Below are positions 1-7,860 of a DNA stretch of 19,832 nucleotides, in pieces; position 1 is the first letter of the stretch, and every line of letters begins with the position of its first letter. Location of the stretch: contig JAHLFU010000264.1 of assembly GCA_018883665.1 (NCBI GenBank), positions 1 to 19,832 on the forward strand. The letters run 5' to 3'. The translations under genes were made by a program, and so were the position numbers. The notes beneath the pieces were generated by a model. The model was not told where the DNA came from, ran no database searches, and saw only the letters and a list, made by a program, of their open reading frames with translations. Source of the stretch: Paraprevotella stercoravium (GTDB taxonomy: Bacteria > Bacteroidota > Bacteroidia > Bacteroidales > Bacteroidaceae).

Positions 1-66
1 AGAGAAGTTAAGCCTGCTCACGCCGATGGTACTGCACACCCGTGGGAGAGTAGGTAGCCGCCACTT
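1..66 (+). rRNA. rrf: 5S ribosomal RNA, 3' part
   Basis: The window opens inside a 5S rRNA. The stretch around positions 24-60 (GATGGTACTGC, then GTGGGAGAGTAGGTAGCCGCCA) is the typical 3' half of bacterial 5S rRNA, whose last bases pair with the missing 5' end. The 3' end is placed at about 64-66 by similarity only. It implies an rrn operon just outside the left edge. The 5' part is cut off by the window. Confidence 0.9.
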
Positions 67-74
67 TTACAGAT

Positions 75-114
75 GAATCCCTTCAGAGAGCAATCTCCGG
101 AGGGATTCTTTTTT
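75..114 (+). terminator. rrn operon intrinsic terminator
   Basis: GAATCCCT (75-82) pairs with AGGGATTC (101-108), with further pairing of AGAGA and TCTC inside, followed by a run of six T (109-114). It lies about 10 bp after the 5S rRNA, so it ends the rRNA operon transcript. Confidence 0.85.
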
Positions 115-230
115 GTATACTCCTCTAAGACAATTCCCAAATCCGGATTCGCTGAAAAATATTACCAAATGTTTGTTTTTTAAGTTTTTTCTTAATAACT
201 TGCCCGCAACTGTTAGGATCTTTCTTTTGT

Positions 231-238
231 TAACTTTT
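231..238 (+). promoter_or_regulatory. possible -7 element for the M48 protease gene
   Basis: TAACTTTT differs from the Bacteroidota -7 consensus TAnnTTTG by its last base and lies 17 bp before the chosen ATG. No convincing -33 TTG is seen at the right distance, so this is weak. Confidence 0.3.
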
Positions 239-254
239 CCGATCTATATAGTTG

Positions 255-1094
255 ATGTTTTTAAAGCGAACGGATATGAATATAGGGTATTTAAATGGTA
301 TTTTTTTATTTTTCTGCCTTCTATGTACTACGATCTCTGCCAATGCGCAGATAAATTGGTCTCGAGTGTTAGGAGGTGCCACAAAGGCATTTCAAGCAGT
401 TACGCTTACTGATGAACAGATGGCTGAATATGTTAGAGAGTATGTTCAGAAACTGGATGCAACAAATCAGATCTGTCCATCGGGCAGCACCTATGCTGTT
501 CGCTTGAACAGGCTGACTCAAGGTTTGACTGATGCAGATGGAATTCCTTTGAACTTTAAAGTTTATCAGAAAAAGGAACTGAATGCTTTTGCCTGTGCGG
601 ATGGTAGTGTGCGTGTTTATTCCGCATTGATGGATGTGATGACTGATGAGGAACTGTTGGGTGTAATTGGCCATGAGATTGGTCATGTAGCTCATCGGGA
701 TTCGAAAAGAAGTTTTCGTACAGCCTTGCTGACATCAGCCTTGAAAGATGGAATCTCATCTTCCAGCGATAGAATAGCAGTTCTTACCGATTCACAATTA
801 GGAGCGCTTACAGAAGCTATGGTGAATGCGCATTATTCGCAAAAGCAGGAATGTGCTGCAGATGATTATGGTTATGAGTTTCTGAAAAAGGCAGGAAAGA
901 ACCCGTGGGCAATGGCATTGTCTTTTCGAAAACTGAAGCAATTGCAGAATGATACGGGAACATCACAGGTAGGTGCTTTTCTGAATCAGTTGTTTTCCAC
1001 TCATCCGGACTTGGATATGCGTATTCAACGGATGGAAGAACGGGCAGAGCGTGAGAAAATAACAAAGCCTATGCGGACGCTTAGAATCAGATAG
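255..1094 (+). CDS. secreted M48-family zinc metalloprotease
   Basis: This is a 279-residue peptidase of the M48 family, the group that includes the E. coli periplasmic proteases LoiP and BepA. The zinc site is H140-E-I-G-H144, and E199 in the following ECAADDYG motif is the likely third ligand; a STHPDLDMRI motif near the C-terminus is also typical. An N-terminal hydrophobic stretch ending in ISANA|Q looks like a Sec signal peptide, so the protein probably acts in the periplasm, on misfolded envelope proteins by analogy. I chose ATG 255 because it adds Lys and Arg before the hydrophobic core. ATG 276 is possible but gives an uncharged n-region, and the TTG at 252 is less likely. There is no LysM or TPR extension. 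It stands alone between the rrn terminator and the leu promoter. The substrate is unknown. Confidence 0.9.
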   Translation: MFLKRTDMNIGYLNGIFLFFCLLCTTISANAQINWSRVLGGATKAFQAVTLTDEQMAEYVREYVQKLDATNQICPSGSTYAVRLNRLTQGLTDADGIPLNFKVYQKKELNAFACADGSVRVYSALMDVMTDEELLGVIGHEIGHVAHRDSKRSFRTALLTSALKDGISSSSDRIAVLTDSQLGALTEAMVNAHYSQKQECAADDYGYEFLKKAGKNPWAMALSFRKLKQLQNDTGTSQVGAFLNQLFSTHPDLDMRIQRMEERAEREKITKPMRTLRIR

Positions 1095-1175
1095 AATATG
1101 GACCGAACAAGATAGCAATTGCGCATAAAAGAAAGTAATTCCATCTTTCTGGGGTATATGTTGAAAAACATCTTT

Positions 1176-1207
1176 CAATATAAGAATACTACTTATATTG
1201 CGTTTTT
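1176..1207 (+). terminator. probable terminator after the M48 protease gene
   Basis: CAATATAAG (1176-1184) and CTTATATTG (1192-1200) form a perfect 9-bp stem with a 7-base loop, followed by CG and five T. The stem is AT-rich, so its strength is uncertain. It lies about 80 bp after the M48 stop codon and before the leu promoter, which fits separate transcription units. Confidence 0.5.
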
Positions 1208-1251
1208 AGGATAAAATTGTTATTATATCCTCTATTTTCCTTTATAATTAT

Positions 1252-1282
1252 TTTGTTATATGGTATTTTCCTCTTAATTTTG
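1252..1282 (+). promoter_or_regulatory. promoter of the leu operon
   Basis: TTTG (1252-1255) and TAATTTTG (1275-1282) match the Bacteroidota -33 and -7 elements (TTTG and TAnnTTTG) with a 19-bp spacer, the expected distance. Transcription should start near 1287-1290, which places the leader-peptide ATG at 1311 about 20 bases into the mRNA. Confidence 0.75.
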
Positions 1283-1310
1283 CGTTATCAATAATATAAA
1301 AAATAAAAAT

Positions 1311-1391
1311 ATGGTTACTGCGATTACTGGTTTGATGACAACTCTATGTTTCCGACTGCAGAAAGTGGTGGGAAGTGTGCTTTGTGTGTAA
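1311..1391 (+). CDS. leu operon leader peptide
   Basis: A 26-codon reading frame starts at ATG 1311 after an A-rich stretch (the usual Bacteroidota translation start context) and ends with TAA at 1389-1391. Ten of its 26 residues are branched-chain: Val at 2, 19, 20, 23 and 26, Leu at 8, 12, 16 and 24, Ile at 5. The frame lies between a good promoter and an intrinsic terminator directly before leuA, and its second half overlaps the candidate antiterminator arm. This is the layout of a ribosome-mediated attenuation leader: stalling at Leu codons 8-16 for lack of charged tRNA would leave 1362-1374 free to pair. I do not recognise a named family for the peptide. The role is inferred from composition and position. 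Confidence 0.75.
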   Translation: MVTAITGLMTTLCFRLQKVVGSVLCV

Positions 1392-1426
1392 TCGTATCGC
1401 AGAGATATAAAAGCCTTTCCCACTTT
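1362..1426 (+). promoter_or_regulatory. candidate antiterminator pairing
   Basis: GTGGGAA (1368-1374), inside the leader-peptide frame, is complementary to TTCCCAC (1417-1423). In an overlapping register, AAAGTGG (1362-1368) is complementary to CCACTTT (1420-1426). Either pairing uses bases from the left arm and loop of the terminator hairpin, so the two structures exclude each other. Formation would allow read-through into leuA. Confidence 0.6.
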
Positions 1427-1449
1427 GTTGTGTGAAAGGCTTCTTTTTT
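1411..1449 (+). terminator. attenuator terminator before leuA
   Basis: AAGCCTTTC (1411-1419) pairs with GAAAGGCTT (1434-1442); CAC (1421-1423) and GTG (1430-1432) can extend the stem across one mismatch. C and then six T (1444-1449) follow. It sits 20 bases after the leader-peptide stop codon and 24 bases before the leuA ATG, with no complete gene to end. A terminator in this place is best explained as a transcription attenuator. Confidence 0.85.
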
Positions 1450-1473
1450 GGTAAACAAATTAAAATATAGAAT

Positions 1474-2976
1474 ATGAGTGACAGACTTTTTATTTTTGAT
1501 ACAACACTTCGTGATGGAGAGCAGGTTCCAGGCTGCCAGTTGAATACGGTGGAGAAAATTCAGGTAGCCAAGCAACTGGAAGCCTTAGGAGTAGACGTGA
1601 TTGAAGCCGGTTTCCCGATTTCCAGTCCGGGTGATTTTAATTCGGTAATCGAAATTTCCAAGGCTGTGACCTGGCCTACCATTTGTGCTTTGACACGTGC
1701 CGTGCAGAAAGATATTGACGTAGCTGCCGAAGCTTTACAGTTTGCGAAGCACAAACGTATCCATACAGGTATTGGAACATCAGATTCACATATAAAATAT
1801 AAATTCAATTCCAATCGCGAGGAGATTATTGAGCGTGCGGTTGCTGCTGTAAAATATGCGAAACGTTATGTAGAGGATGTTGAATTTTATGCGGAGGATG
1901 CCGGACGTACGGACAATGAATACTTGGCCCGCGTGGTAGATGCGGTGGTTAAGGCCGGAGCTACTGTTGTCAATATCCCGGATACTACCGGTTATTGTTT
2001 ACCACAGGAATTTGGAGCTAAAATCAAGTACCTGATGGAACACGTTGATGGCTTGTCTGCCGGAAAGGCAATTCTTTCAACCCATTGTCATAATGATCTG
2101 GGTATGGCTACAGCCAATACGATTGCCGGTATCATGAATGGTGCCCGTCAGGCTGAGGTTACTATCAACGGTATCGGAGAGCGTGCCGGTAACACTTCGC
2201 TCGAAGAAGTTGCCATGATTCTGAAATGTCATAAGGGAATAGATATTGATACCAATATCAATACTCAGAAGATATATCCGACCAGCCGTCTGGTTTCCAG
2301 TTTGATGAATATGCCGGTGCAGCCCAACAAGGCGATTGTGGGACGTAATGCTTTTGCTCATTCCAGCGGAATTCATCAGGATGGCGTCTTGAAGAATGTA
2401 CAGACTTATGAGATTATGGATCCAAAGGATGTAGGTATTGACGACAATGCGATTGTATTGACAGCCCGAAGCGGACGTGCTGCTTTGAAGCATCGTTTGA
2501 GTGTATTGGGTGTTGAATTGGAAGGTGAACGTCTGGATGCCACATATCAGGAGTTCCTGAAGCTGGCCGATAAGAAGAAAGAGGTAAACGACGACGATAT
2601 TCTGATGTTGGCCGGTGCCGACCGTGCTGCTGCCCACGCCATCAAGCTGGATTATCTGCAGGTGACCACCGGTATGGGAGTCAAATCTGTAGCTTGTATC
2701 GGCTTGGATATTGCCGGTGAGAAGTTTGAGGCTTCTGCCAGCGGTAATGGTCCGGTTGACGCAGCCATCAAGGCTCTGAAGAATATAATCAAGCGTCATA
2801 CTGTATTGAAAGAGTTTACTATTCAGGCAATCAGTAAGGGATCGGATGATGTCGGTAAGGTACATATGCAGGTAGAATATGACGGACATGTATACTATGG
2901 CTTCGGTGCCAATACGGATATCGTATCCGCTTCAGTAGAAGCATATATCGACTGTATCAATAAATTTAAAAAGTAA
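1474..2976 (+). CDS. leuA: 2-isopropylmalate synthase
   Basis: LeuA condenses acetyl-CoA with 2-oxoisovalerate to 2-isopropylmalate, the first committed step of leucine synthesis in the cytoplasm. At 500 residues the protein has the usual bacterial length. The TIM-barrel domain begins with DTTLRDGEQVPG (residues 9-20; R13 and D14 are the conserved catalytic and metal positions), carries the metal motif H204-C-H206-ND and the signature NGIGERAGN (232-240). The C-terminal part from about residue 385 is the LeuA regulatory domain, which in this family mediates leucine feedback inhibition. It is the first gene of a five-gene operon behind an attenuator; leuC starts 10 bp after its stop codon. It starts at ATG 1474 in an A-rich context. 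Confidence 0.96.
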   Translation: MSDRLFIFDTTLRDGEQVPGCQLNTVEKIQVAKQLEALGVDVIEAGFPISSPGDFNSVIEISKAVTWPTICALTRAVQKDIDVAAEALQFAKHKRIHTGIGTSDSHIKYKFNSNREEIIERAVAAVKYAKRYVEDVEFYAEDAGRTDNEYLARVVDAVVKAGATVVNIPDTTGYCLPQEFGAKIKYLMEHVDGLSAGKAILSTHCHNDLGMATANTIAGIMNGARQAEVTINGIGERAGNTSLEEVAMILKCHKGIDIDTNINTQKIYPTSRLVSSLMNMPVQPNKAIVGRNAFAHSSGIHQDGVLKNVQTYEIMDPKDVGIDDNAIVLTARSGRAALKHRLSVLGVELEGERLDATYQEFLKLADKKKEVNDDDILMLAGADRAAAHAIKLDYLQVTTGMGVKSVACIGLDIAGEKFEASASGNGPVDAAIKALKNIIKRHTVLKEFTIQAISKGSDDVGKVHMQVEYDGHVYYGFGANTDIVSASVEAYIDCINKFKK

Positions 2977-2986
2977 TTTCAGGACA

Positions 2987-4384
2987 ATGGCTAATACTTT
3001 ATTTGATAAGATATGGGACGCACATGTGGTACAGAATGTATCCGACGGTCCTACCCAACTTTATATTGATCGTTTATATTGCCATGAGGTGACCAGTCCT
3101 CAGGCTTTTGAAGGCCTGCGTGCCCGCGGTCTGAAATGTTTTCGTCCGGAGCGTATTTACTGTATGCCCGATCATAATACACCTACCCACGATCAGGACA
3201 AGCCTATCGAAGATCCGGTTGGAAAGACACAGGTAGATACCTTGGCGCGAAATGCCAAGGAGTTTGGACTGACTCATTTTGGCATGATGCATCCGAAGAA
3301 TGGTATTATTCATGTGGTAGGACCGGAAAACGGTCTTTCTTTACCCGGAATGACTATTGTATGCGGCGACTCTCATACTTCTACACACGGAGCTATGGGA
3401 GCTGTAGCTTTCGGAATCGGAACTTCTGAAGTGGAGATGGTCATGGCTTCGCAGTGCATCTTGCAGCAGAAGCCGAAATCTATGCGTATTACGGTTAAAG
3501 GTTCTTTGGGTAAAGGAGTTACGGCAAAGGATGTGGCTTTGTATTTGATGAGCAAGATGACTACTTCCGGAGCTACCGGTTATTTTGTGGAGTATGCCGG
3601 TTCTGCCATTGAGCAGCTGACCATGGAGGGGCGTCTGACTTTATGTAATCTTTCTATCGAGATGGGTGCCCGTGGCGGATTTATCGCTCCAGATGAGGTA
3701 ACTTTTGCTTATCTCAAGGATAAAGAATATGCTCCGAAGGGATCTGACTGGGACCAGGCTGTAGCCTACTGGAAAACGTTGCGTAGCGGTGATGATGCTG
3801 TTTTTGACAAGGAAATCGAGTTTGATGCGGCTGATATCGAGCCTATGGTAACTTATGGTACCAATCCGGGTATGGGAATGGGTATTACGAAGAATATTCC
3901 TTCTTTGGATCAGATTGAAGCAGCCGGTCAGGCCTCTTTCAAGAAAGCACTCGATTATATGGGATTTGCACCGGGAGAGCAGATGATCGGTAAACCGGTT
4001 GACTATGTTTTCTGTGGCTCTTGTACCAATGGAAGAATAGAGGATTTCCGTGCTTTTGCTTCGATTGTGAAGGGACGTAAGAAAGCCGATCATGTGATTT
4101 GTTGGTTAGTGCCGGGTTCATGGGCAGTGGCACGTCAGATTGAAGAGGAAGGTTTGGATCAGATTTTCAAGGAGGCTGGCTTTGAGTTGCGTCAGCCGGG
4201 ATGTTCGGCCTGTCTGGCTATGAACGATGACAAGATTCCTGCCGGAAAACTGTCCGTATCGACTTCAAACCGTAACTTCGAAGGCCGTCAGGGGCCTGGA
4301 GCCCGTACGGTATTGGCCAGTCCGTTGGTGGCAGCTGCCGCGGCAGTAACGGGAGTGATAACAGATCCAAGAACATTAATGTAA
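2987..4384 (+). CDS. leuC: 3-isopropylmalate dehydratase, large subunit
   Basis: LeuC pairs with LeuD to isomerise 2-isopropylmalate to 3-isopropylmalate using a [4Fe-4S] cluster. The 465-residue aconitase-family protein keeps the three cluster cysteines: C346 in CGSCTNGRIED, and C406 and C409 in PGCSACLAMND. The DHNTPT (62-67) and GDSHTSTHGA (127-136) motifs are also standard. It follows leuA by 10 bp and precedes leuD by 10 bp, so translation is probably coupled. If the neighbouring second synthase makes citramalate, LeuCD would also convert citramalate to 3-methylmalate, a dual use known for these enzymes in other organisms. Confidence 0.96.
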   Translation: MANTLFDKIWDAHVVQNVSDGPTQLYIDRLYCHEVTSPQAFEGLRARGLKCFRPERIYCMPDHNTPTHDQDKPIEDPVGKTQVDTLARNAKEFGLTHFGMMHPKNGIIHVVGPENGLSLPGMTIVCGDSHTSTHGAMGAVAFGIGTSEVEMVMASQCILQQKPKSMRITVKGSLGKGVTAKDVALYLMSKMTTSGATGYFVEYAGSAIEQLTMEGRLTLCNLSIEMGARGGFIAPDEVTFAYLKDKEYAPKGSDWDQAVAYWKTLRSGDDAVFDKEIEFDAADIEPMVTYGTNPGMGMGITKNIPSLDQIEAAGQASFKKALDYMGFAPGEQMIGKPVDYVFCGSCTNGRIEDFRAFASIVKGRKKADHVICWLVPGSWAVARQIEEEGLDQIFKEAGFELRQPGCSACLAMNDDKIPAGKLSVSTSNRNFEGRQGPGARTVLASPLVAAAAAVTGVITDPRTLM

Positions 4385-4394
4385 AGACGATTCC

Positions 4395-4991
4395 ATGAAA
4401 CAGAAATTTGACATCATAACAAGCACTTGTGTGCCCTTGCCTTTGGAGAATGTAGATACCGACCAGATTATTCCGGCCCGTTTTCTGAAAGCTACAACCA
4501 AGGAAGAGAAGTTTTTCGGTGAGAACCTGTTCCGCGACTGGCGATATAATCCGGATGGTTCTCTAAATCCCGATTTTGTATTAAATAATCCCAAATACAA
4601 GGGAGAAATATTGGTTGCCGGGAAGAATTTTGGAAGTGGTTCCAGCCGAGAGCATGCGGCTTGGGCCATTGCCGGCTATGGCTTCCGTGTGGTTATCAGC
4701 AGTTTCTTTGCGGATATTCATAAGAATAACGAACTGAATAATTTTGTTTTGCCGGTTGTCGTGAGTGAAGAATTCCTTGCAGAATTATTTGCTTCCATTG
4801 AACAGGACCCTGCAACTGAAGTTGAAGTCAATGTTCCGGATCAGACGGTAACGAATAAGGCTACCGGTAGAAAAGAACATTTCGAGATTAACGGATACAA
4901 GAAATATTGCTTGATGAACGCGCTTGATGATATAGACTTCCTGCTGGAAAATAAGGACAAAATCGAAGCCTGGGAGCAGAAGCGCGTTTAA
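4395..4991 (+). CDS. leuD: 3-isopropylmalate dehydratase, small subunit
   Basis: LeuD is the swivelling small subunit of isopropylmalate isomerase and binds substrate with LeuC. The 198-residue protein has the expected length. It shows the opening LENVDTDQIIPARF and the substrate-binding GSGSSREHAAWA loop, followed by the VVISSFFADI segment. It lies 10 bp after leuC and 38 bp before the next synthase gene, in the same operon. Confidence 0.96.
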   Translation: MKQKFDIITSTCVPLPLENVDTDQIIPARFLKATTKEEKFFGENLFRDWRYNPDGSLNPDFVLNNPKYKGEILVAGKNFGSGSSREHAAWAIAGYGFRVVISSFFADIHKNNELNNFVLPVVVSEEFLAELFASIEQDPATEVEVNVPDQTVTNKATGRKEHFEINGYKKYCLMNALDDIDFLLENKDKIEAWEQKRV

Positions 4992-5029
4992 GCCTTTCAA
5001 ATAAAACCTAAAATTAAATCCACAAGTAT

Positions 5030-6604
5030 ATGGAACAGAATAAAACGGTTCGGGTAGAAATTATGGACACCACCTTGCGGGATGGCGAACAGACCAATGG
5101 TGTGAGTTTCCTGCCTCACGAGAAACTGATCATAGCCAAGGCTTTGTTACAGGATCTGAATGTGGACCGGATTGAAGTTGCTTCGGCTCGGGTTTCTGAC
5201 GGAGAGGTCGAAGCTGTAAGTAACATTTGCCGGTGGGCGGCTCAAGTGGGTATGCTGGATCGGGTCGAAGTTCTGGGATTTGTGGACGGACATGCTTCTC
5301 TCGACTGGATTGCAAACTGTGGTTGTAAGAAAATCAACCTGCTTTGTAAGGGGTCACTCAATCATTGTCTGAACCAGTTGAAAAAGACTCCGGAGGAGCA
5401 TATTGCTGATATCCGGAACTCATTGGCTTATGCCGAACAGTTAGGAATCAAGGTGAATGTTTATCTGGAAGACTGGAGTAACGGAATCAAAAATTCGCCG
5501 GAGTATGTCTTTCAGATTGTAGATGCCTTGCAGCATGAACGTATTGAACGCTTTATGTTGCCCGATACTTTAGGAGTCCTTAATCCGCTTCATCTGGTCA
5601 GCTATATGCGCAAGATGGTGAAACGCTATCCGCATCTGTGTTTTGACTTTCATGCCCACAATGACTATAATTTAGCCATATCCAATGTACTGGCTGCCGT
5701 GTTGGCTGGCTGTCGCGGTATACACACTTCTGTAAACGGATTAGGTGAGCGTGCCGGAAATGCGCCTTTGGCCAGTGTGCAGGCTATTCTGAAGGACCAG
5801 TTTCAGGCCGAAACGGGTATTTGCGAGAATCGTTTGAATGAAGTGAGCCGTCTGGTGGAGAGTTATTCGGGCATAGCCATTCCTCCCAACCAGCCGATTA
5901 CCGGTGACAGTGTGTTTACCCAAGTGGCAGGAGTACATGCTGATGGAGACAATAAGGCGAATCTTTATTGCAACGCATTGTTGCCGGAGCGGTTTGGGCG
6001 TAAGCGCGAATACGCGTTGGGAAAGAATAGCGGTAAAGCGAATATCCTGAAGAACCTGGAAGAGTTGGGGTTGGAACTGACCCCGGAGCAGACCCGGAAA
6101 GTGACGGAGCGCATTATAGAATTGGGAGACAAGAAGGAACTGGTCACACAGAATGATTTGCCTTTTATCGTAGCCGATGTGCTGAAGCACGGTGCCCCTG
6201 AGGAACATGTGCGTTTGTTGAGTTATATGGTCACTACCGCCTATGGGCTGAAGCCGATGGCTTGCGTCCGTCTGGACATAAACGGCCAGGCTTATGAGGC
6301 CCAGGCATCGGGAGACGGACAGTTTGACGCATTTATGCGGGCCACGATGGCTATTTACAAAGAGCGATTGCATCGTGACTTTCCCTGGCTGGCCAATTAT
6401 AATGTGACCATTCCGCCTGGAGGTCGTACAGATGCTTTTGTGCAGACTGTCATTACCTGGAACTGGAATCAGAAAACCTTGCGAACCCGCGGACTGGATG
6501 CGGATCAGACAGAGGCAGCCATTAAGGCAACGATCAAAATGCTGAATCTGATAGAGAAGGATTATACTTGTGAGGTTCCTGCAGAACATGCGGATAATTC
6601 GTAG
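5030..6604 (+). CDS. cimA: citramalate synthase (IPMS-family), probable CimA
   Basis: This 524-residue protein is a second IPMS-like enzyme, but resembles the (R)-citramalate synthase of Leptospira more than its neighbour LeuA. Automatic annotation would probably call it 2-isopropylmalate synthase. CimA condenses pyruvate with acetyl-CoA. The start DTTLRDGEQTNGVSF (13-27) replaces LeuA's VPGCQL, and segments such as NVDRIEVASARVS (44-56), LGFVDG (82-87) and NVYLEDWSNG (143-152) match the Leptospira enzyme as I recall it. The pyruvate-pocket residues reported there (Leu81, Leu104, Tyr144) correspond to L82, L105 and Y145, and the catalytic pair to R17-D18. Metal ligands are H208 and H210, and T180 is kept. 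A C-terminal regulatory domain (from about residue 395) suggests feedback control by isoleucine or leucine. With LeuCD and LeuB it would yield 2-oxobutyrate for isoleucine. Substrate choice is inferred. Confidence 0.8.
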   Translation: MEQNKTVRVEIMDTTLRDGEQTNGVSFLPHEKLIIAKALLQDLNVDRIEVASARVSDGEVEAVSNICRWAAQVGMLDRVEVLGFVDGHASLDWIANCGCKKINLLCKGSLNHCLNQLKKTPEEHIADIRNSLAYAEQLGIKVNVYLEDWSNGIKNSPEYVFQIVDALQHERIERFMLPDTLGVLNPLHLVSYMRKMVKRYPHLCFDFHAHNDYNLAISNVLAAVLAGCRGIHTSVNGLGERAGNAPLASVQAILKDQFQAETGICENRLNEVSRLVESYSGIAIPPNQPITGDSVFTQVAGVHADGDNKANLYCNALLPERFGRKREYALGKNSGKANILKNLEELGLELTPEQTRKVTERIIELGDKKELVTQNDLPFIVADVLKHGAPEEHVRLLSYMVTTAYGLKPMACVRLDINGQAYEAQASGDGQFDAFMRATMAIYKERLHRDFPWLANYNVTIPPGGRTDAFVQTVITWNWNQKTLRTRGLDADQTEAAIKATIKMLNLIEKDYTCEVPAEHADNS

Positions 6605-6663
6605 CGCTCTGAAAAAAGTATTGCTAATAAGTAAATGAAGAAAATAAATAAAACGAATAAATT

Positions 6664-7725
6664 ATGGATTTGAAGATTGCCGTATTGCCGGGTGATGGAA
6701 TTGGCCCTGAGATTTCCGAACAGGGAGTAGCTGTCATGTCGGCTGTTTGTGAGAAGTTTGGACATAAAGTATCTTATGAGTATGCTCTTTGCGGAGCTGC
6801 AGCCATAGATGCTGTAGGAGATCCATTTCCGGAAGATACTTTCCAGAAATGTATGGCTGCCGACGCAGTGCTTTTCTCTTCTGTGGGTGATCCTAAGTTT
6901 GATAATGACCCTACGGCAAAGGTCCGTCCGGAGCAAGGCTTGTTGGCCATGCGTAAGAAACTGGGACTTTTTGCCAATATCCGTCCGGTGGAAACTTTTG
7001 AGTGTCTGATTCACCAGTCGCCTTTGAAAGAGGAGCTGGTGCGCGGTGCTGATTTTATTTGTATCCGCGAGTTGACCGGTGGTATGTATTTCGGAGAAAA
7101 GTATCAGGATAATGAGAAGGCATATGATACGAATGCCTATACTCGTGGTGAGATTGAACGTATTCTGAAGGTTGCCTTTGAATATGCCCGTCGTCGCCGC
7201 AAGCATCTTACTGTTGTGGATAAGGCCAATGTCTTGGCGTCAAGCCGTCTGTGGCGTCAGATTGCCAAGGAAATGGCACCTCAGTATCCGGACGTTGAGA
7301 CCGACTATATGTTTGTAGACAACGCGGCTATGCGTATGATTCAGGATCCACGTTTCTTTGATGTGATGGTTACAGAGAATACCTTTGGCGATATTCTTAC
7401 TGATGAAGGATCATGTATTACCGGTTCCATGGGTTTGCTGCCTTCTGCTTCTACAGGTGAACATACACCGGTTTTTGAACCGATTCATGGTTCCTGGCCT
7501 CAGGCAAAGGGATTGAATATAGCCAATCCTCTGGCGCAGATTCTTTCTGTAGCTATGCTCTTTGAGTATTTTGATTTGAAAGAAGAAGGCGCTATGATCC
7601 GCCAGGCTGTCAACGCTTCGTTGGATGCTCATGTACGCACTCCGGAAATTCAGGTTGAAGGTGGTGCCAAATATGGTACGAAAGAGGTTGGCCAATGGAT
7701 TGTTGATTATATCAAAAAGGCTTAA
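6664..7725 (+). CDS. leuB: 3-isopropylmalate dehydrogenase
   Basis: LeuB oxidatively decarboxylates 3-isopropylmalate to 2-oxoisocaproate with NAD+, and in a citramalate route would convert 3-methylmalate to 2-oxobutyrate. At 353 residues it has the typical length of the isocitrate/isopropylmalate dehydrogenase family. The sequence shows GDGIGPEI near the start, the RELTGGMYFGE signature, the substrate/metal region NTFGDILTDEGS and the cofactor region HGSWPQAKGLNIANPLAQI. It is the last gene of the operon, 59 bp after cimA with no promoter visible in the gap, and is followed by a strong terminator. Confidence 0.96.
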   Translation: MDLKIAVLPGDGIGPEISEQGVAVMSAVCEKFGHKVSYEYALCGAAAIDAVGDPFPEDTFQKCMAADAVLFSSVGDPKFDNDPTAKVRPEQGLLAMRKKLGLFANIRPVETFECLIHQSPLKEELVRGADFICIRELTGGMYFGEKYQDNEKAYDTNAYTRGEIERILKVAFEYARRRRKHLTVVDKANVLASSRLWRQIAKEMAPQYPDVETDYMFVDNAAMRMIQDPRFFDVMVTENTFGDILTDEGSCITGSMGLLPSASTGEHTPVFEPIHGSWPQAKGLNIANPLAQILSVAMLFEYFDLKEEGAMIRQAVNASLDAHVRTPEIQVEGGAKYGTKEVGQWIVDYIKKA

Positions 7726-7743
7726 CCTCAAGTAATAAAAATA

Positions 7744-7783
7744 AAAGTTCCTGCTCTTTTCTCTGGAGTCAGGAACTTTTTTT
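7744..7783 (+). terminator. intrinsic terminator of the leu operon
   Basis: AAAGTTCCTG (7744-7753) pairs with CAGGAACTTT (7770-7779), with inner CTC/GAG pairing, and a T run continues to 7783. It begins 18 bp after the leuB stop codon and closes the leader-leuACD-cimA-leuB unit. Confidence 0.9.
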
Positions 7784-7860
7784 ATACATTTGTCCGTTCG
7801 TGTGCTGGTATTTTTTTACTATGCTTTCATGATATTATCCATTTGATAGATTTTCGGTTT

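Noticed and set aside
113..412. 99-codon plus-strand open frame before the M48 protease gene
   Set aside because: It overlaps the rrn terminator end and the protease start in another frame and shows no domain; it is probably a chance frame in AT-rich DNA.
1311..1473. T-box or metabolite riboswitch upstream of leuA
   Set aside because: No T-box consensus (AGGGUGGNACCGCG-like sequence) is present, T-boxes are not expected in this phylum, and the leader-peptide model explains the region.
2077..2889. 270-codon open frame antisense to leuA
   Set aside because: It lies entirely within leuA on the other strand, has no promoter or recognisable domain, and its residue composition (many His, Ile, Thr, Gln) is typical of a codon-bias shadow.
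5741..6589. 282-codon open frame antisense to cimA
   Set aside because: Fully covered by a well-supported enzyme gene on the plus strand; no family resemblance and no A-rich start context.
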